NCBI RefSeq assembly: GCF_050003625.1
Contig: NC_134399.1
Span: forward strand, 40,502,671-40,566,670
DNA length: 64,000 bases
From: Haematobia irritans
Taxonomy: Eukaryota; Arthropoda; Insecta; Diptera; Muscidae
Direction: 5' to 3'
The notes under the pieces were generated by a model. The model was not told the DNA's origin and made no database searches. It saw only the letters and a list, made by a program, of their open reading frames with translations. Within the stretch, counting starts at the first letter, position 1, and each line of letters opens with the position of its first letter. A program made the translations under genes and the position numbers. This document shows, one piece after another, positions 47,819 to 58,993 of this stretch.

Positions 47819-48547
47819 TTTATTTCTATAGAAAATTTTGGCAAAAATGTTATTTCTAAAGAAAATTTTGTCAAAATTTTATTTCTATAGAAAATTTTGT
47901 CAAAATATTATTTCTATAGAAAAGTTTGTCAAAATTTTATTCCTATAGAAAATTTTGTAAAAATTTTATTTCTATAGAAAAGTTTGTCAATATTTTATTT
48001 CTACAGAAAATTTTGTGAAAATTTTATTTCTATAATAGATTTTGTCAAAATTTTATTTTTATAGAAAATTTTCTTTCTGGTCACAATTTTATTTTTATGG
48101 AAAAACTTGTCAAATTTTATTTCAACAGAAATATTTTTTGAAGTTTTATTTCTATAGAAAATTTAGTCAAATTTTTATTTCTATAGAAAAGTTTGTCAAC
48201 ATTTTTTTTCTATAGAAAATTTTGTCACAATTTTGTTTTTCTATAGAAAATTTTGTCAAAATTTTATTTTTAATAGATAATTTTCTTTTAGGTCACAATT
48301 TTATTTTTATGGAAAAATTTGTCAAAATTTTATTTCTCTAGAAAATTTTGTCAAAATTTTATTTCTATAGAAAATTTTGTCATAATTTTATTTCTATAGT
48401 CATTTTGTCAAAGTTTTATTTCTATAGAAAATTTAGTCAAAATTTTATTTCTATAGAACATGTTGTCAAAATTTTATTCCTATAGAAAATTTTATCACAA
48501 TTTTATTTCTTTCAAAATTTTGTTTCTATAGAAAATTTTGTCATAAT

Positions 48548-48852
48548 TTTATTTTGTTTTGTTATTGTTGGTTTTGTTCTTTAAGCATTGTTGTTGTTTT
48601 TTTATTTCAGCTTAAAACCATACATTGACTAAACTACAAGTGTAGCTTAACCAACAGAGGAAATGAATGTTTGTCAAATTTATTTGGGCAAAGCCCTATA
48701 GACTGCAAGATGGTTGGATGGACGCACGTTTCGGAATTACCACATTCCTCATCAGCATCCTCTACTTGCAGCAAAACTATGAACCAATTATAAGAATAAA
48801 TTCAGGTCAATGCATGGTTTTAAGCTGAAATGAAAAAAACAACAAGAATAAT
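48548..48852 (+). repeat. Module M, copy 4 (type 2)
   Basis: Practically identical with copy 2, 2303 bp away, including the AAGCTGAAATG end. Confidence 0.85.
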
Positions 48853-50115
48853 TTTATTTCTATAGAAAATTTTGTCAAAAATGTTATTTCGAAAGAAAAT
48901 TTTGTCAAAATTTTATTTCTATAGAAAATTTTGTCACAATTTTATTTCTTTAGTAAATTTTGTCAAAATATTATTTCTATAGAAAAGTTTGTCAAAATTT
49001 TATTCCTATAGAAAATTTTGTAAAAATTTTATTTCTATAGAAACGTTTGTCAACATTTTATTTCTATAGAAAATTTTGTGAAAATTTTATTTCTATAATA
49101 GATTTTGTCAAAATTTTATTTTTATGGAAAATTTTGTCAAATTTTATTTCAATAGAAATATTTTTTGAAGTTTTATTTCTATAGAAAATTTAGTCAAATT
49201 TTTATTTCTATAGAAAAGTTTGTCAACATTTTTTTTCTATAGAAAATTTTGTCACAATTTTGTTTTTCTATAGAAAATTTTGTCAAAATTTTATGTTTAT
49301 AGATAATTTTCTTTTAGGTCACAATTTTATGGAAAAATTTGTCAAAATTTTATTTCGATAGAAATATTTTTCGAAGTTTTATTTCTATAGAAAATTTAGT
49401 CAAATTTTTATTTCTATAGAAAAGTTTGTCAACAGTTTTTCTTCTTTAGCAGATTTGGTCAAAATTTTATTTGTATAGAAAATTTGGTCAAATTTTTATT
49501 TCTATAGAGGATTTGGTCAACATTTTAATTCTATAGAAAATTTTGTCAAAATTGTATTTCTATAGAAAAATTTGTTAAAATTTTATTTCTTTAGAAAAAT
49601 TTTATTTCTGTAGAAAATTTTTTCACAATTTTATTTCTTTAGTAAATTTTGTCAAAATTTTATTTCTATAGAAAATTTTGTCAAAATTTTATTTCTATAG
49701 AAAATTTTGTCATAATTTTATTTCTATAGTCATTTTGTCAAAGTTTTATTTCTATAGAAAATTTTGTCAAAATTTTATTTCTATAGAACATGTTGTCAAA
49801 ATTTTATTCCTATAGAAAATTTTATCACAATTTTATTTCTTTCAAAATTTTATTTCTATAGAAAATTTTGTCAAAAATGTTATTTCTAAAGAAAACTTTG
49901 TCAAAATTTTATTTCTATAGAAAATTTTGTCACAATTTTATTTCTTTAGTAAATTTTGTCAAAATATTATTTCTATAGAAAATTTTGTCAAAATTTTGTT
50001 TTTATAGAAAAATTTGTCCACATTTTATTTCTATAGAAAATTTTGTCAAAATTTTATTTCTATAGAGAATTTTGTCAAAATTTTGTGTCTATTGAATTAT
50101 TTTTCAAAAGTTTAC

Positions 50116-50232
50116 TTCTAGAGGATATTTGTGAAGTACATCTTTGTTGGAGAGGAATATTTTGCAAAATCCACCAAAACATCACGAATTCTACCAATCA
50201 ACCAAATAGTAAGAAATCTGCCATTTTTGGTA
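50116..50232 (+). repeat. Satellite-flanking tail module, second copy
   Basis: GTTGGAGAGGAATATTTTGC, CCACCAAAACATCACGAATT and AAGAAATCTGCCATTTTTGG; related to 14546-14640. Confidence 0.6.
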
Positions 50233-50534
50233 TATTCTACAAACTGTGGTACTATAGCAGTTTTTGTTTTGGACTTCAGTATTATTTTATTTATTATACC
50301 TGTAATATTATATACACCGAAAACAATCAACTGTTTTATAGGAAGAAAGAACTACCTCGTGCGGAAATTCAACTAAATTGAATGTCCACTGTAATTTTTA
50401 ACAATTAACGAAATTATACCCTCTCATAGAAGAAAAAATGAACTAAACATAAAGAACGAAATTATTGGCCCGAAATCATGATCATTTTAACCATACAGTA
50501 GTTCTTTTGTACTATATTTGGGTATTTGGTATAG
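50233..50534. other. No gene recognised
   Basis: AT-rich spacer up to the SINE; no motif seen. Confidence 0.4.
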
Positions 50535-50878
50535 GGGGCCACCGTGGTGCAATGGTTAGCATGCCCGTCTTGCATACATAAGGTCGTGGGTTCGATTCCT
50601 GCTACGACCGAACACCAAAAATTTTTCAGCGGTGGATTATCCCACCTCAGTAATGCTGGTGACATTTCTGAGAGTTTCAAAGCTTATCTAAGTGGTTTCA
50701 CTGCAATGTGGAACGCCGTTCGGACTCGGCTATAAAAAGGAGGTCCCTTGTCATTGAGCTTAACATGGAATCGGGCAGCACTCAGTGATAAGAGAGAAGT
50801 TCACCACTGTGGTATCACAATGGACTGAATAGTCTAAGTGAGCCTGATACATCGGGCTGCCACATAACCTAACCAACC
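50535..50878 (+). mobile_element. tRNA-derived SINE, copy 1
   Basis: The head is tRNA-like: an A-box region (GTGGTGCAATGGTTAGCATG) and a B box (GTGGGTTCGATTCCTGC), the internal promoter for RNA polymerase III. A body follows (CGGACTCGGCTATAAAAAGG, GGAATCGGGCAGCACTCAG) and the 3' end is GGGCTGCCACATAACCTAAC. An imperfect duplication, TTGGGTATTTGGTATA before and TTGGGTATTGTATG after, supports LINE-assisted insertion. It encodes no protein. Confidence 0.88.
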
Positions 50879-51078
50879 TTGGGTATTGTATGAACATTTT
50901 CTTCTGCTTTACTTATTGAACTCTATACCCACGTTTAGTTCATAAAACATTTGAGACACACTTCATAAAGAGAAAATTTCATTGGGCTGTGGAAAATTTC
51001 GTAAAAGAATAACAAAATTTAATAACAAACAAATAATTTTTTTGCAATAAAAATTAAGTAAAATTTAGCGTTAGGTTA

Positions 51079-51398
51079 GGGAGCCTCCGTGGTGCAATGG
51101 TTAACATGCCCGCCTTGCATACACAAGGTCGTGGGTTCGATTCCTACTTCGACCGAACACCAAATAGTTTTTCAGCGATAATGTTGGTGACATTTCTGAG
51201 CGTTTCAAAGCTTCTCTAAAAGGTTTGACTGCAACGTGGAACGCCGTTCGGACTCGGCTATAAAAAGGAGGTCCCTTGTCATTGAGCTTAACATGGAATC
51301 GGGCAGCACTCAGTGATAAGAGAGAAGTTTACCAATGTGGTATCACAATGGACTGAATAGTCTAAGTGGGCCTGATACATCGGGCTGCCACCTAACCT
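51079..51398 (+). mobile_element. tRNA-derived SINE, copy 2
   Basis: Same family, with TGGTTAACATGCCCGCC and GTGGGTTCGATTCCTACTTC. Target duplications AGCGTTAGGTTA (51067-51078) and AGCGGTAGGTTA (51399-51410) differ at one base. About 17 bp (GGATTATCCCACCTCAG) present in copies 1 and 3 are missing here. Confidence 0.9.
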
Positions 51399-51414
51399 AG
51401 CGGTAGGTTAACTA

Positions 51415-51704
51415 CACAGAAAAAAATTTCACGAAAATTTTTCCAATTAAAATCTTAATTGAGTTTTAAAAAATATTCAATTAAAAATTTAATTGATTCA
51501 ACAAATTTTTTAATTGAAATAAAAATCAATCACACAAATTAATAGTATCAATTAAATATTTAATTGGATCAATTAATTTTTTAATTGACCGTCAATAAAT
51601 TTTTTAATTGATACTATCAATTCTGTGATTGAAGACATTTCAATTAAAAAATTAATTGGATCAATTAATTTCGTGATTGAACCAGAAAAAAATTTTTTTG
51701 TGTG
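51415..51704. mobile_element. 290-bp MITE with TA target duplication and known empty site
   Basis: Ends CACAGAAAAAAATTTC and, reversed, CACACAAAAAAATTTTT, with TA at 51413-51414 and 51705-51706. The interior repeats AATTAAT/TTAATTG words. The paralogous copy near 60770 lacks it (GTTAACTAAGGACA), which fixes both boundaries. Confidence 0.85.
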
Positions 51705-52135
51705 TACGAACAGTTTTTTCTGTCAACTACGGACATCCCAAGTAATTCGATTTTGGTCAACAGGTCTTAGTAGAACTGTGTTCAAAATCCATGTTGGATT
51801 TCGGCCTGGCCGAACTTTCGAACTTTAACTTCTTTTCATTTGACAATAATTTACGGCTACGGGTCACTGTGCAATTGTAGTGAAGATTTAACTTATTTTC
51901 TATTTCACTAGAGAGAGAGAGAATAGAGTTAAGAATTAGGGAGATGCTTCGTGTGACTAACTTTAAAATGAACATCCTTGCCAATGAGAAACCAGGAATA
52001 AAAACAAATACGGACACTTGCATTGCTTACAAGTAAATAGTTAATATTTGACGATATGACGCACAAGCACTAACTCTCACTTAGAAATTAATTTCCTTCA
52101 CGTATTCATTCAAATAGTTACCAGTGTTGCTGGGA

Positions 52136-52149
52136 TTTTTTTTTTTTTT
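52136..52149. other. Empty site for HINE-A copy 3
   Basis: A T-run between GTTGCTGGGA and CATTTTATTAAACGTCC. In the paralogous copy HINE-A occupies this run at 61212-63321. Confidence 0.85.
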
Positions 52150-52561
52150 CATTTTATTAAACGTCCATCACTTTTGCGGAAATTTTAAAGAATGGCGACG
52201 GGAGTGTTGCCAGTATTGGATTGGGACGAAATATTTGAGTTAGGAATTTGGTGGGGATTTCCATCAATTTGGGAAAATCAGTTCATTGTAATACAGAAAT
52301 GGTTTATATGAAATTCTTTCTATTTCTACGTAATTAGAAAAGAAAATTTTTAAAAATAAATCTTTGCCCATTTGGAGAATTTGGGCTAAAAGAAGACAAA
52401 AGATTTTATTTTTGAGGCCCAAGCGCTAATTTATAATTTTACTCAGCTTGGCTAAGACAGTTTTCTACAATTGCGAAATCATTTCGTGAGGATTCGGGCT
52501 TAAATGTTGCCGCATATTATTTTTCCGTAATTTCTACAATGTCGGCCAAAATTAGCAAAAA
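52150..52561. other. Non-repetitive part of the duplication
   Basis: No gene seen; matched at 63330-63742. Confidence 0.6.
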
Positions 52562-53951
52562 CAAGTATATACAGCACTAAGTTCGACCGGGCCGAATCTT
52601 AAATACCCACCACCATGGACCAAATATTAGGGTTTCCTTTGAAATTTCAGGAGGGCTTGAGGACTTGAGGACACTTCCCGAAGATAAATTTAAAGATTTC
52701 ACCTATGGGGACTATATCAGATTCTGGATTTATAAGAACCATTTTTTTTTTGAGTTTTAGAGGAATCATTAACATCTCTTGTAAGTGTGCAAGAATATTA
52801 TAAAATAACGTCTTGATTTGAAATCTTAAGTCTGTAGAAGTAAAATCTGGAAATTTTACATTGAGTTTCAAGCAATTTTCATGATCAGTGCGCCTTCTAC
52901 ACCCTCAAGAAGTGAAGTCGGTCTATATGGAGGCATTACCAAATGGACCGATAAAAACTTAATCCGATAAACGTTTGTGTGAGCCTAAAATACCAGAATA
53001 TTTACATTTTCCGGCAAATCAGATAAAAACTACGGTTTCTAGAAACCCAAGGAGTTAAATCGGGAGATCGTTCTTATGGGGGCTATACTAAAATATGGAC
53101 CGATACTCACCGTTTTCGGCACACCTCTTTATGGCCAGAAAATACCTCTAGATTTCCAATTTCAGGCAAATAGGATAAAAACTTCGGATTCTAGAAGCCC
53201 AAGACCCCAAATCGGTTTTATATGGGGACCATACCAAAACATGGACCGTTCCTCACAATTTTTGGCACACGTATTTGTGGTCCTACAATACCTCTAGATT
53301 TCCAATTTCAGATAAATTGAATAAAAACTGCGGTTTCTATAAGCCCAAGAAATAAAATCGGGAGATCGGTCTATATGGGGGCTATACCAAAATATGGACC
53401 GATACTCACAATTTTTGGCACACGTATTTATACCTCTAGATTTCCAATTTAAGGTAAATTGAATAAAAACTGCGGTTTCTATAAGCCCAAGAAGTAAAAT
53501 CGGGAGATCGGTCTATATGGGGGCTATACCAAAACATGGACCGATACTCACCATTTTTGGCACACCCCTTTATGGTCATAAAATACCTCTAGATTTAAAA
53601 TTTCAGCAAAGGATAAAAACTACGATTTCTATAAGCCCAAGACCCCAAATCGGGAAGTCGGTTTATATGGGGACTATATCAAAACCTGGACCGATATAGC
53701 CCATCTTCGAACTTGACCTGCCTGGAGACAAAAGACGAGTTTGTGTAAAATTTCAGCACGATTGTTTCATTATTGAAGACTGTAGCGTGATTACAACAGA
53801 CAGACAGACGGACATCGTTATATCGTCTTAGAACTTCTCCCTGATCAAGAATATAATACTTCATATAGTCGGAAATCGATATTTCGATGTGTTACAAACG
53901 GAATGACAAACTTATTATACCCCCGTCACGATTCTATGGTGGTGGGTATAA
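52562..53951 (-). mobile_element. HINE-B copy 1
   Basis: Reversed, it starts TTATACCCACCACCATAG with a hairpin, then TTTGTAACACATCGAAAT, GTCGGAAATCG-type words (reversed), a short GTCTGTCTGTTG run, and CCGATCTCCCGAT-type units of about 150 bp (four to five). It ends with the hairpin TTCGGCCCGGTCGAA and GTGCTGTATATACTTG. It lies in an A-run on the plus strand. A sister family to HINE-A: same termini, different internal units and no 29-bp repeat. Confidence 0.85.
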
Positions 53952-54219
53952 AAATATAAAATAAATAAATTTGAACTCAAAAAGTACAATTTAAAAATTA
54001 GATTTTTCATGCCTGGCGTTAGCCCGTTTTATTTGAAGCTCGCTTTGAGAATTCAGTCCGTTTGGGGCCCCACTATGATATTTGTAGCGGGACAGCTCCC
54101 CTGATAGCTTCTGATGTATCGTAATTATATTGATTTTAATACAGAGCATACCAGAAATTGGGAAATGAACACAGCTGCACATTTTAGCCTTATTATTTAT
54201 TACATTATGGATTTACATA
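53952..54219. other. Short spacer
   Basis: No feature seen. Confidence 0.4.
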
Positions 54220-54618
54220 CGAGGGCGGTTCGGAAACTTCTTAGCCTATCAATGAAAGAGAATAGTTAGTTTTTCAAAAATATTTTTATTTTTCAATATA
54301 ATCTCCTGAAACTTCAATACACTTAGTCTAACGCTTTTCTAGCAATTCTATTCCTTGATTAAAATAGTTTTCCTCAAGGGCTTCAAAATAGTGGTTTACA
54401 ACTGTAATTGCATCTTCATTTGAGGTAAAACGTTTGCCTGCAAGGATTTTTTAGATTTGGGAACAAGTAAAGGTCATTGGGAGCTAAATCAGGAGAATAA
54501 GGTGGATGGTCAAGCAACTCGTACTTTAATTCGTTGATTTTAACCGTTGTTAAAACACTCTTGTGCGCTGGTGCGTTGTCTTGATGAAAAATAATTTTTT
54601 TGTGTTGTAAGCCAGGAC
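54220..54618 (-). pseudogene. Mariner transposase C-terminal relic of a second subfamily
   Basis: The plus-strand end CGAGGGCGGTTCGGAAACTT follows a TA and is a mariner-like terminus. On the minus strand the frame reads KIIFHQDNAPAHKS with the second catalytic Asp, then DHPPYSPDLAPNDLYLFPN with the third. A one-base shift follows, then GKRFTSNEDAI, VNHYFEALEENYFNQGIELL and further stops. Everything before about 54618 (the N-terminal half and other terminus) is missing. The sequence clearly differs from the Himar1-like copies; it may be of the mellifera or another mariner subfamily. Confidence 0.8.
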
Positions 54619-55358
54619 GGACATATCAACACTATGTCATCAGATCATAAAACTTTGATCTCTATAAAAAATTGGCTAAAATCCGCTCACTAATCCCATC
54701 CTCATTTTGATCTACGCCTTGATGTATGACCTGTTTTTGTTTGCTGTTCGCCTGATGGCGGTTTCATACTTCATTTTTACCTACCTAGTGTGTGAGTTAG
54801 AGGATTACAAATTGAATTTCCTTTCCTTTTATGCCACTGGGTTTGCTCAAAATTTCAATGCACTCACATACATTCATAGCTTGGTCGCGTTGGAATGAAT
54901 GCATAGTGGGACACAAGGCAATCCCCATTGGCTTGAGAGTGAATTAAATGTTGAGCTGGAAGCAATGTTGCGTCACGTGTTGCACGTCTCTACATTATGG
55001 GATTTAATTTATTTGTAATTCTTAACCCTCTTTCTAGTGGAATCTTTTGCGACACTTAATAGCATACAAACACCCGCACATGTGCGCTCGCATGGACATT
55101 CAGCCATGCTATGTTCAAAATTCATGACATTCCTTCGTACATCACAAGTACAATAGATGCACCATCGAGCAAATGGGTGCTCATACGTTTAACTATGACT
55201 CAATTTTGTATGATTGTAGCAAATTCTATTATTTCTCTTGGTGCACAGTGTCAGTGCAACTAATTGGAATCCTAGCGTTGAATGGTGGAATAAAAAAAAA
55301 ACAAACCCCAAGTGGTTCACAAACTTCCACTCCTTCCTTTACCCTAGTATTAATGTTT
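54619..55358. other. No gene recognised
   Basis: Short frames only; a frame at 54707 of 63 codons is hydrophobic but too short and without context to be called. Confidence 0.4.
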
Positions 55359-56040
55359 TTATACCAACCGGTATGAAATGTCGTTTGTAACACATCGAAA
55401 TGTCGATTTTCGATTATATAATGTACATATATATTCTTGATCAGGGAGTAATTCCAAGACAATATTTAACCATGTCTGTCTGTCTGTGATATCGTCCTGA
55501 AATTTTGGAAAAGATTCGATTTCTGTTTGCAGGCATGTCATGTTCGGAGATGGGCTATACCGGTCCAGGTTTTGATATAGCCCCTTACCTAACCTAACCT
55601 TTTTCACTGAAATTGGAAAGCGGGAGGTATTTTGGGACCATAAATAGCTATGCCGAATATGGAGTGTGTCTATAAACTTAAATTTTATTCGAAAATATCC
55701 TGGTGGATATTTATACACGCAAAGAAAAAAATCGTTTGGAAAACGTGTGCCGAAAACGTTTTTCTTTTGCTAGAGTTTTTTGAATTGCTTCGAAAAGTAT
55801 ACACTTTTATCACCAAAAAAAATTCGTTTGTTACAAAATGTTAATTTTTTTAATAAAAAAAGTTATTTTTGAACCAACAACACAGTCCATTTCGTTTATA
55901 TCAAACACTGTTCTTTTCTGACATTAGGTCTTTAATAAGACACATTTTACAGTTCAAAATTTAATATACTACAATGTCATGTTGAACATGTTTTCGGAAT
56001 CTTCCTAACATATCTGGAATATAAGTAAAAAAAAAAAAAA

Positions 56041-56125
56041 ACTTTGGTCGAAGCAGGGATCGAACCCACGACCCTTGGCATGCAAGTCAGACGTAGCAAC
56101 CACTGCTCCATGGTGCCCAACTAAA
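56041..56125 (-). repeat. tRNA-like sequence
   Basis: Reversed it reads GAGCAGTGGTTGCTACG (A-box-like) and GTCGTGGGTTCGATCCCTGC (B box), like the head of the SINEs at 50.5 kb. A clean acceptor stem could not be paired, so a working tRNA gene is unlikely. Confidence 0.6.
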
Positions 56126-56231
56126 TGTATTTTTCTGTGAAATAAACTTTGTTTAATTGGCTCGTGGGCGCCGCATGCTATGCTATATAAATATAACTTA
56201 TATGGGTAATTGTCTATTGATAACAATAACG

Positions 56232-56310
56232 GCTACATAGCTCAGTGGATAGTGTGTTGGCTTACAAATTGCATGGTCCGCGGTTCGATTCTCCGTCCAG
56301 GCGAAAGGTA
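56232..56310 (+). repeat. tRNA-like SINE head
   Basis: CATAGCTCAGTGGATAG carries the A-box consensus and GGTCCGCGGTTCGATTCTCC the B box. Spacing is tRNA-like, and it runs into the same core that follows the tRNA-like module of element D. It is a polymerase III promoter-like relic, not a confident tRNA. Confidence 0.65.
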
Positions 56311-57369
56311 AAAAATTAAAAATTTATAAAGTCGTATAATTTTCTACATTGTTTGTATTACAGAAAAAGGTGCTAAAGAACTAAAAAACTTCGTGGAAGT
56401 GAGAAAGATGTGAGGGAAAATGCAATTAGCCAGAAAAAAAATTTTTTTCAGTTAGTCTTTATGAAATTGTTTTTACATCCTGGAAAAAAATAAACGTTTA
56501 TCACAAAAAGAATATACTTTTCTTCCAAATACACTTCCTTTCAACGAAAAGCAAATGAGAAACGAACTTTTTTTGTCTAAAATTTCGTTTGGGAGGAAAG
56601 AATTAGTTTTTTGCGTGTAGGTATTTAGAATCCGCAATTAGACATGGTGAGCGTATTGCTTTTATCCGATTTGCCTTAAAATCGTAGTTCTATCCGTTTT
56701 GCCTAAAATTGGAAATCTAGAGGTATTTTAGAACCACAAGTATGCCAGCCGAATATATAGTCTATCGGTCCATGTTTTGGTATAGCCTCCGTACAGACCG
56801 ATCTCTTTATTAGTCTCCTTAGGCTTAGGCTAGGAAAATGGGATAAAAACTATCCGATTTTCCTGAAATTAGAAATCTAGAAGTATTTGAGGAATATGAA
56901 TAGGTGTGTCGAATGTGGTGCGTTTTGGTTCCATATCTCCCGATATTACTTTTCGGGTTTCTAGAAACCGAACTTTTTATCCGATTTGAGTGAAATTGGA
57001 AATTTAGAGGTAAAGAGAAAAGACCCGTGCAAACTTAATTGTTATATCGGTCCAATTTTGGCAAAGCCTCCATATAGACCGATCTCCAGATTTCACTTTT
57101 TGAGGGGATAGAAGGTACACTGGTCTTCCAAATTGCTCGAAACTAAAAGTAAAATTTTCAGATTTTATCGTACTCATCTCGTACTCATTCGAATAAAGAG
57201 GTTAGAAATCTACTGAATTTAAATTTCAAATCAATGAGTTATTTCAGCATTTTCGTGCATCCTTACGCGAGATATTTAAGATTCCTCTAAAACGCAAACA
57301 AAAATAGTTCTTATCGATCCATAATCTTATGTAGAGCCCATATGTAGAAACTTTAAATTTAGCTTCGGA

Positions 57370-58277
57370 TAGAGGTGGAGAACTATCGATAGCACTGTCG
57401 GCACTATCGATTGTTGGGCACTATCGAGCTACTATCGATAGCAGCCAGACATTTTCGATAGTACTATCGATAGTTAGTCAATAGTTTGGCTTTCACATCA
57501 CCAAATATTTTCCTTTTTTTGTGACGTCTGCTGCAGCATTAAAAGGAATGGATCGCTTTCTCCAAAGAGGTGTAATATTTACTTTTAAAGTAGTTCTGAG
57601 TTTTGACTATGTGTTGAATTTCAGCTAAACTTCGGAGCTTCATGACAGTCAGTGAGTCGACCATGTTAGGCATGTGAATACAACAGCACAGACTCTGAGA
57701 AAGATTTGGATACCGAGAGAAAAAAGAAAAATAAAATCTTTCAAGTATGGAAATATTTTAAAAGGTCAGAGGGCAAACAATTTTCAAAGTGCTTAATTGC
57801 GGAAAGGAGTATAAAACGAGCAGAAACAAATCGAATTTTCACGACCATCTAAAAAGATCCCATTCTGGCTTGGAAATTCTAGCCTCTGATTCCAGCTATT
57901 TCGGCGGATACTGCCAATATTGCACCGACAAGCAGAAGTTGTAGATCGTCAATACATTCAGTAGCTTCTTACTTTAAAAGAGCCGTTTTGTACGACACAA
58001 ACATCTCTGCAACAAAGCGGGACAAATTGTTTTCGAGAGGCGAAAAATGTTAACATTATTTTATTTTTAAACCAAACCTTTTGGATCAAATAACATTAAT
58101 ATCGTAAAATATTCATATTAAAATGTTAAACAAATTTTAAATACGAACCAAATATGTATATTATTGTGGACGATACTAACGTCGAATATTGATATTACTA
58201 TCGTCAACTATCGATGGTTGTGAAATTACTATCGCCGACTATCGATGGCGCCGACTATCGATAGTTCTCCACCTCTA
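57370..58277 (+). mobile_element. hAT-type element, copy 2, with TATCGATA-rich ends
   Basis: Inverse of copy 1: TAGAGGTGGAGAACTATCGA ends and a perfect 8-bp duplication GCTTCGGA (57362-57369 and 58278-58285). At least four exact TATCGATA sites lie near the ends. The BED finger at about 57748-57854 has lost one base. The strand is that of the BED fragment. It is inserted in the 3' part of HINE-B copy 2. Confidence 0.92.
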
Positions 58278-58465
58278 GCTTCGGATGCGAATCATTTGAA
58301 CCGAATTTATTGAGTTAGTATGTTCCTTAAATTTACCCTGAAATTCTATATATTTTCAAGAAACCCGCTACGTCGAAGGGCCTTTAAGAGAAAACTATTA
58401 TATTTGATTCATGGTGGTGGTTATTTCAGATTCGGCCCGGTCGAACGTATGGTTGTATATATTTG

Positions 58466-58827
58466 TTTTTTTTTTTTTAAAGAAAATTATTTTTTAAGGG
58501 AACACAGATTCTTCAAAATTCAAATCAGATTCTTCAAAATTGTAAAATTTCCCATTGTAATATTTTTTCAAACATGAAATGCTTCATAATCTTTTTGTTT
58601 GACTCTGTGTCTCAACATCAATGTATTGTCAATGTAATCAATGTAATCAATGTAATCAACCTCAATTGTTGATCATTTGATATATGTATAAAAAATCCTT
58701 TTAGAAAAATACATTGTATGAAACCACATTAACGAAACCACACCTTGGATATTTGATTGTTATCTTTCTTCAATCATTGAAATGCTAGATGCAATGTTGC
58801 ATACACAAGAGGCGAAAATTGTGATTA
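58466..58827. other. No gene recognised
   Basis: A small direct repeat, AATGTAATC three times near 58630-58660; otherwise AT-rich. Confidence 0.4.
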
Positions 58828-58993
58828 TTATACCCTCCACCATATAGAATGGTAATGGTGGTGTAACAAGTTTGCCATTCCTTTTGTAATAGGTCGAAAT
58901 GCCGATTTCCGACTATATAATATATATACATATATTCTTGATCAAGGAGAAATTCTAAGACGATATAATCTTGTCCGTTTGCCTATTGTAACC
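58828..58993 (+). mobile_element. HINE-B 5' fragment
   Basis: TTATACCCTCCACCATATAG hairpin, TTTGTAATAGGTCGAAATG, TATATTCTTGATCAAGGAG and TTGTCCGTTTGCC. It is cut at 58993 by element D, and no HINE continues beyond that element. Confidence 0.75.

Larger units (their letters stand above)
44003..50115 (+). repeat. 6.1-kb 29-bp satellite with higher-order structure
   Basis: The array opens with GTTGCCACTCGAGCCAAAAA, the same module that precedes the 29-bp repeats in HINE-A. It is built of 29-bp units (TTTCTATAGAAA plus AATTTTGTCAAAATTTTA) broken by four copies of a 290-bp non-satellite module at about 45220, 46245, 47515 and 48548. Odd and even copies alternate in sequence, so the true period is about 2305 bp. 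Unit variants line up at that spacing. Small open frames (for example 45331 and 47637, identical 64-codon frames) are translations of the module and not genes. Confidence 0.95.
51089..52823 (+). repeat. Segmental duplication, copy 1
   Basis: Collinear with 60422-64000 (to the window end) outside two insertions. Shared landmarks: the SINE, AACTACGGACA.CCCAAGTAA, TTCGGCCTGGCCGAA, a GAGA run, CCAATGAGAAACCAGGAATA, TACCAGTGTTGCTGGGATTT and the start of HINE-B. This copy has the MITE at 51415 and lacks HINE-A. Confidence 0.95.
55716..56617 (+). mobile_element. 902-bp element E with two tRNA-like segments
   Basis: Ends CACGCAAAGAAAAAAATCG and, reversed, CACGCAAAAAACTAATTC, flanked by TA (55714-55715, 56618-56619). 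Inside, a tRNA-like segment lies on the minus strand (56041-56125) and another on plus (56232-56310), followed by the core TTGTATTACAGAAAAAGGTG and GTGGAAGTGAGAAAGATGTG shared with element D. No protein. Confidence 0.7.
55359..58465 (+). mobile_element. HINE-B copy 2 with two nested insertions
   Basis: Starts TTATACCAACCGGTAT, then GTTTGTAACACATCGAAATG, TATATATTCTTGATCAGGG, CATGTCTGTCTGTCTGTG and HINE-B units (TTGGAAATCTAGAGGTATTT, GTATAGCCTCCGTACAGACC). It ends GATTCGGCCCGGTCGAACG and TTGTATATATTTG followed by a T-run. Element E (55716-56617) and a hAT (57370-58277) are inserted in it. Without them it is about 1.3 kb, like copy 1. Confidence 0.8.

Noticed and set aside
56232..56310. A functional tRNA gene
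   Set aside because: A and B boxes are good, but I could not pair a clean acceptor stem and it is followed by a SINE core shared with other elements.
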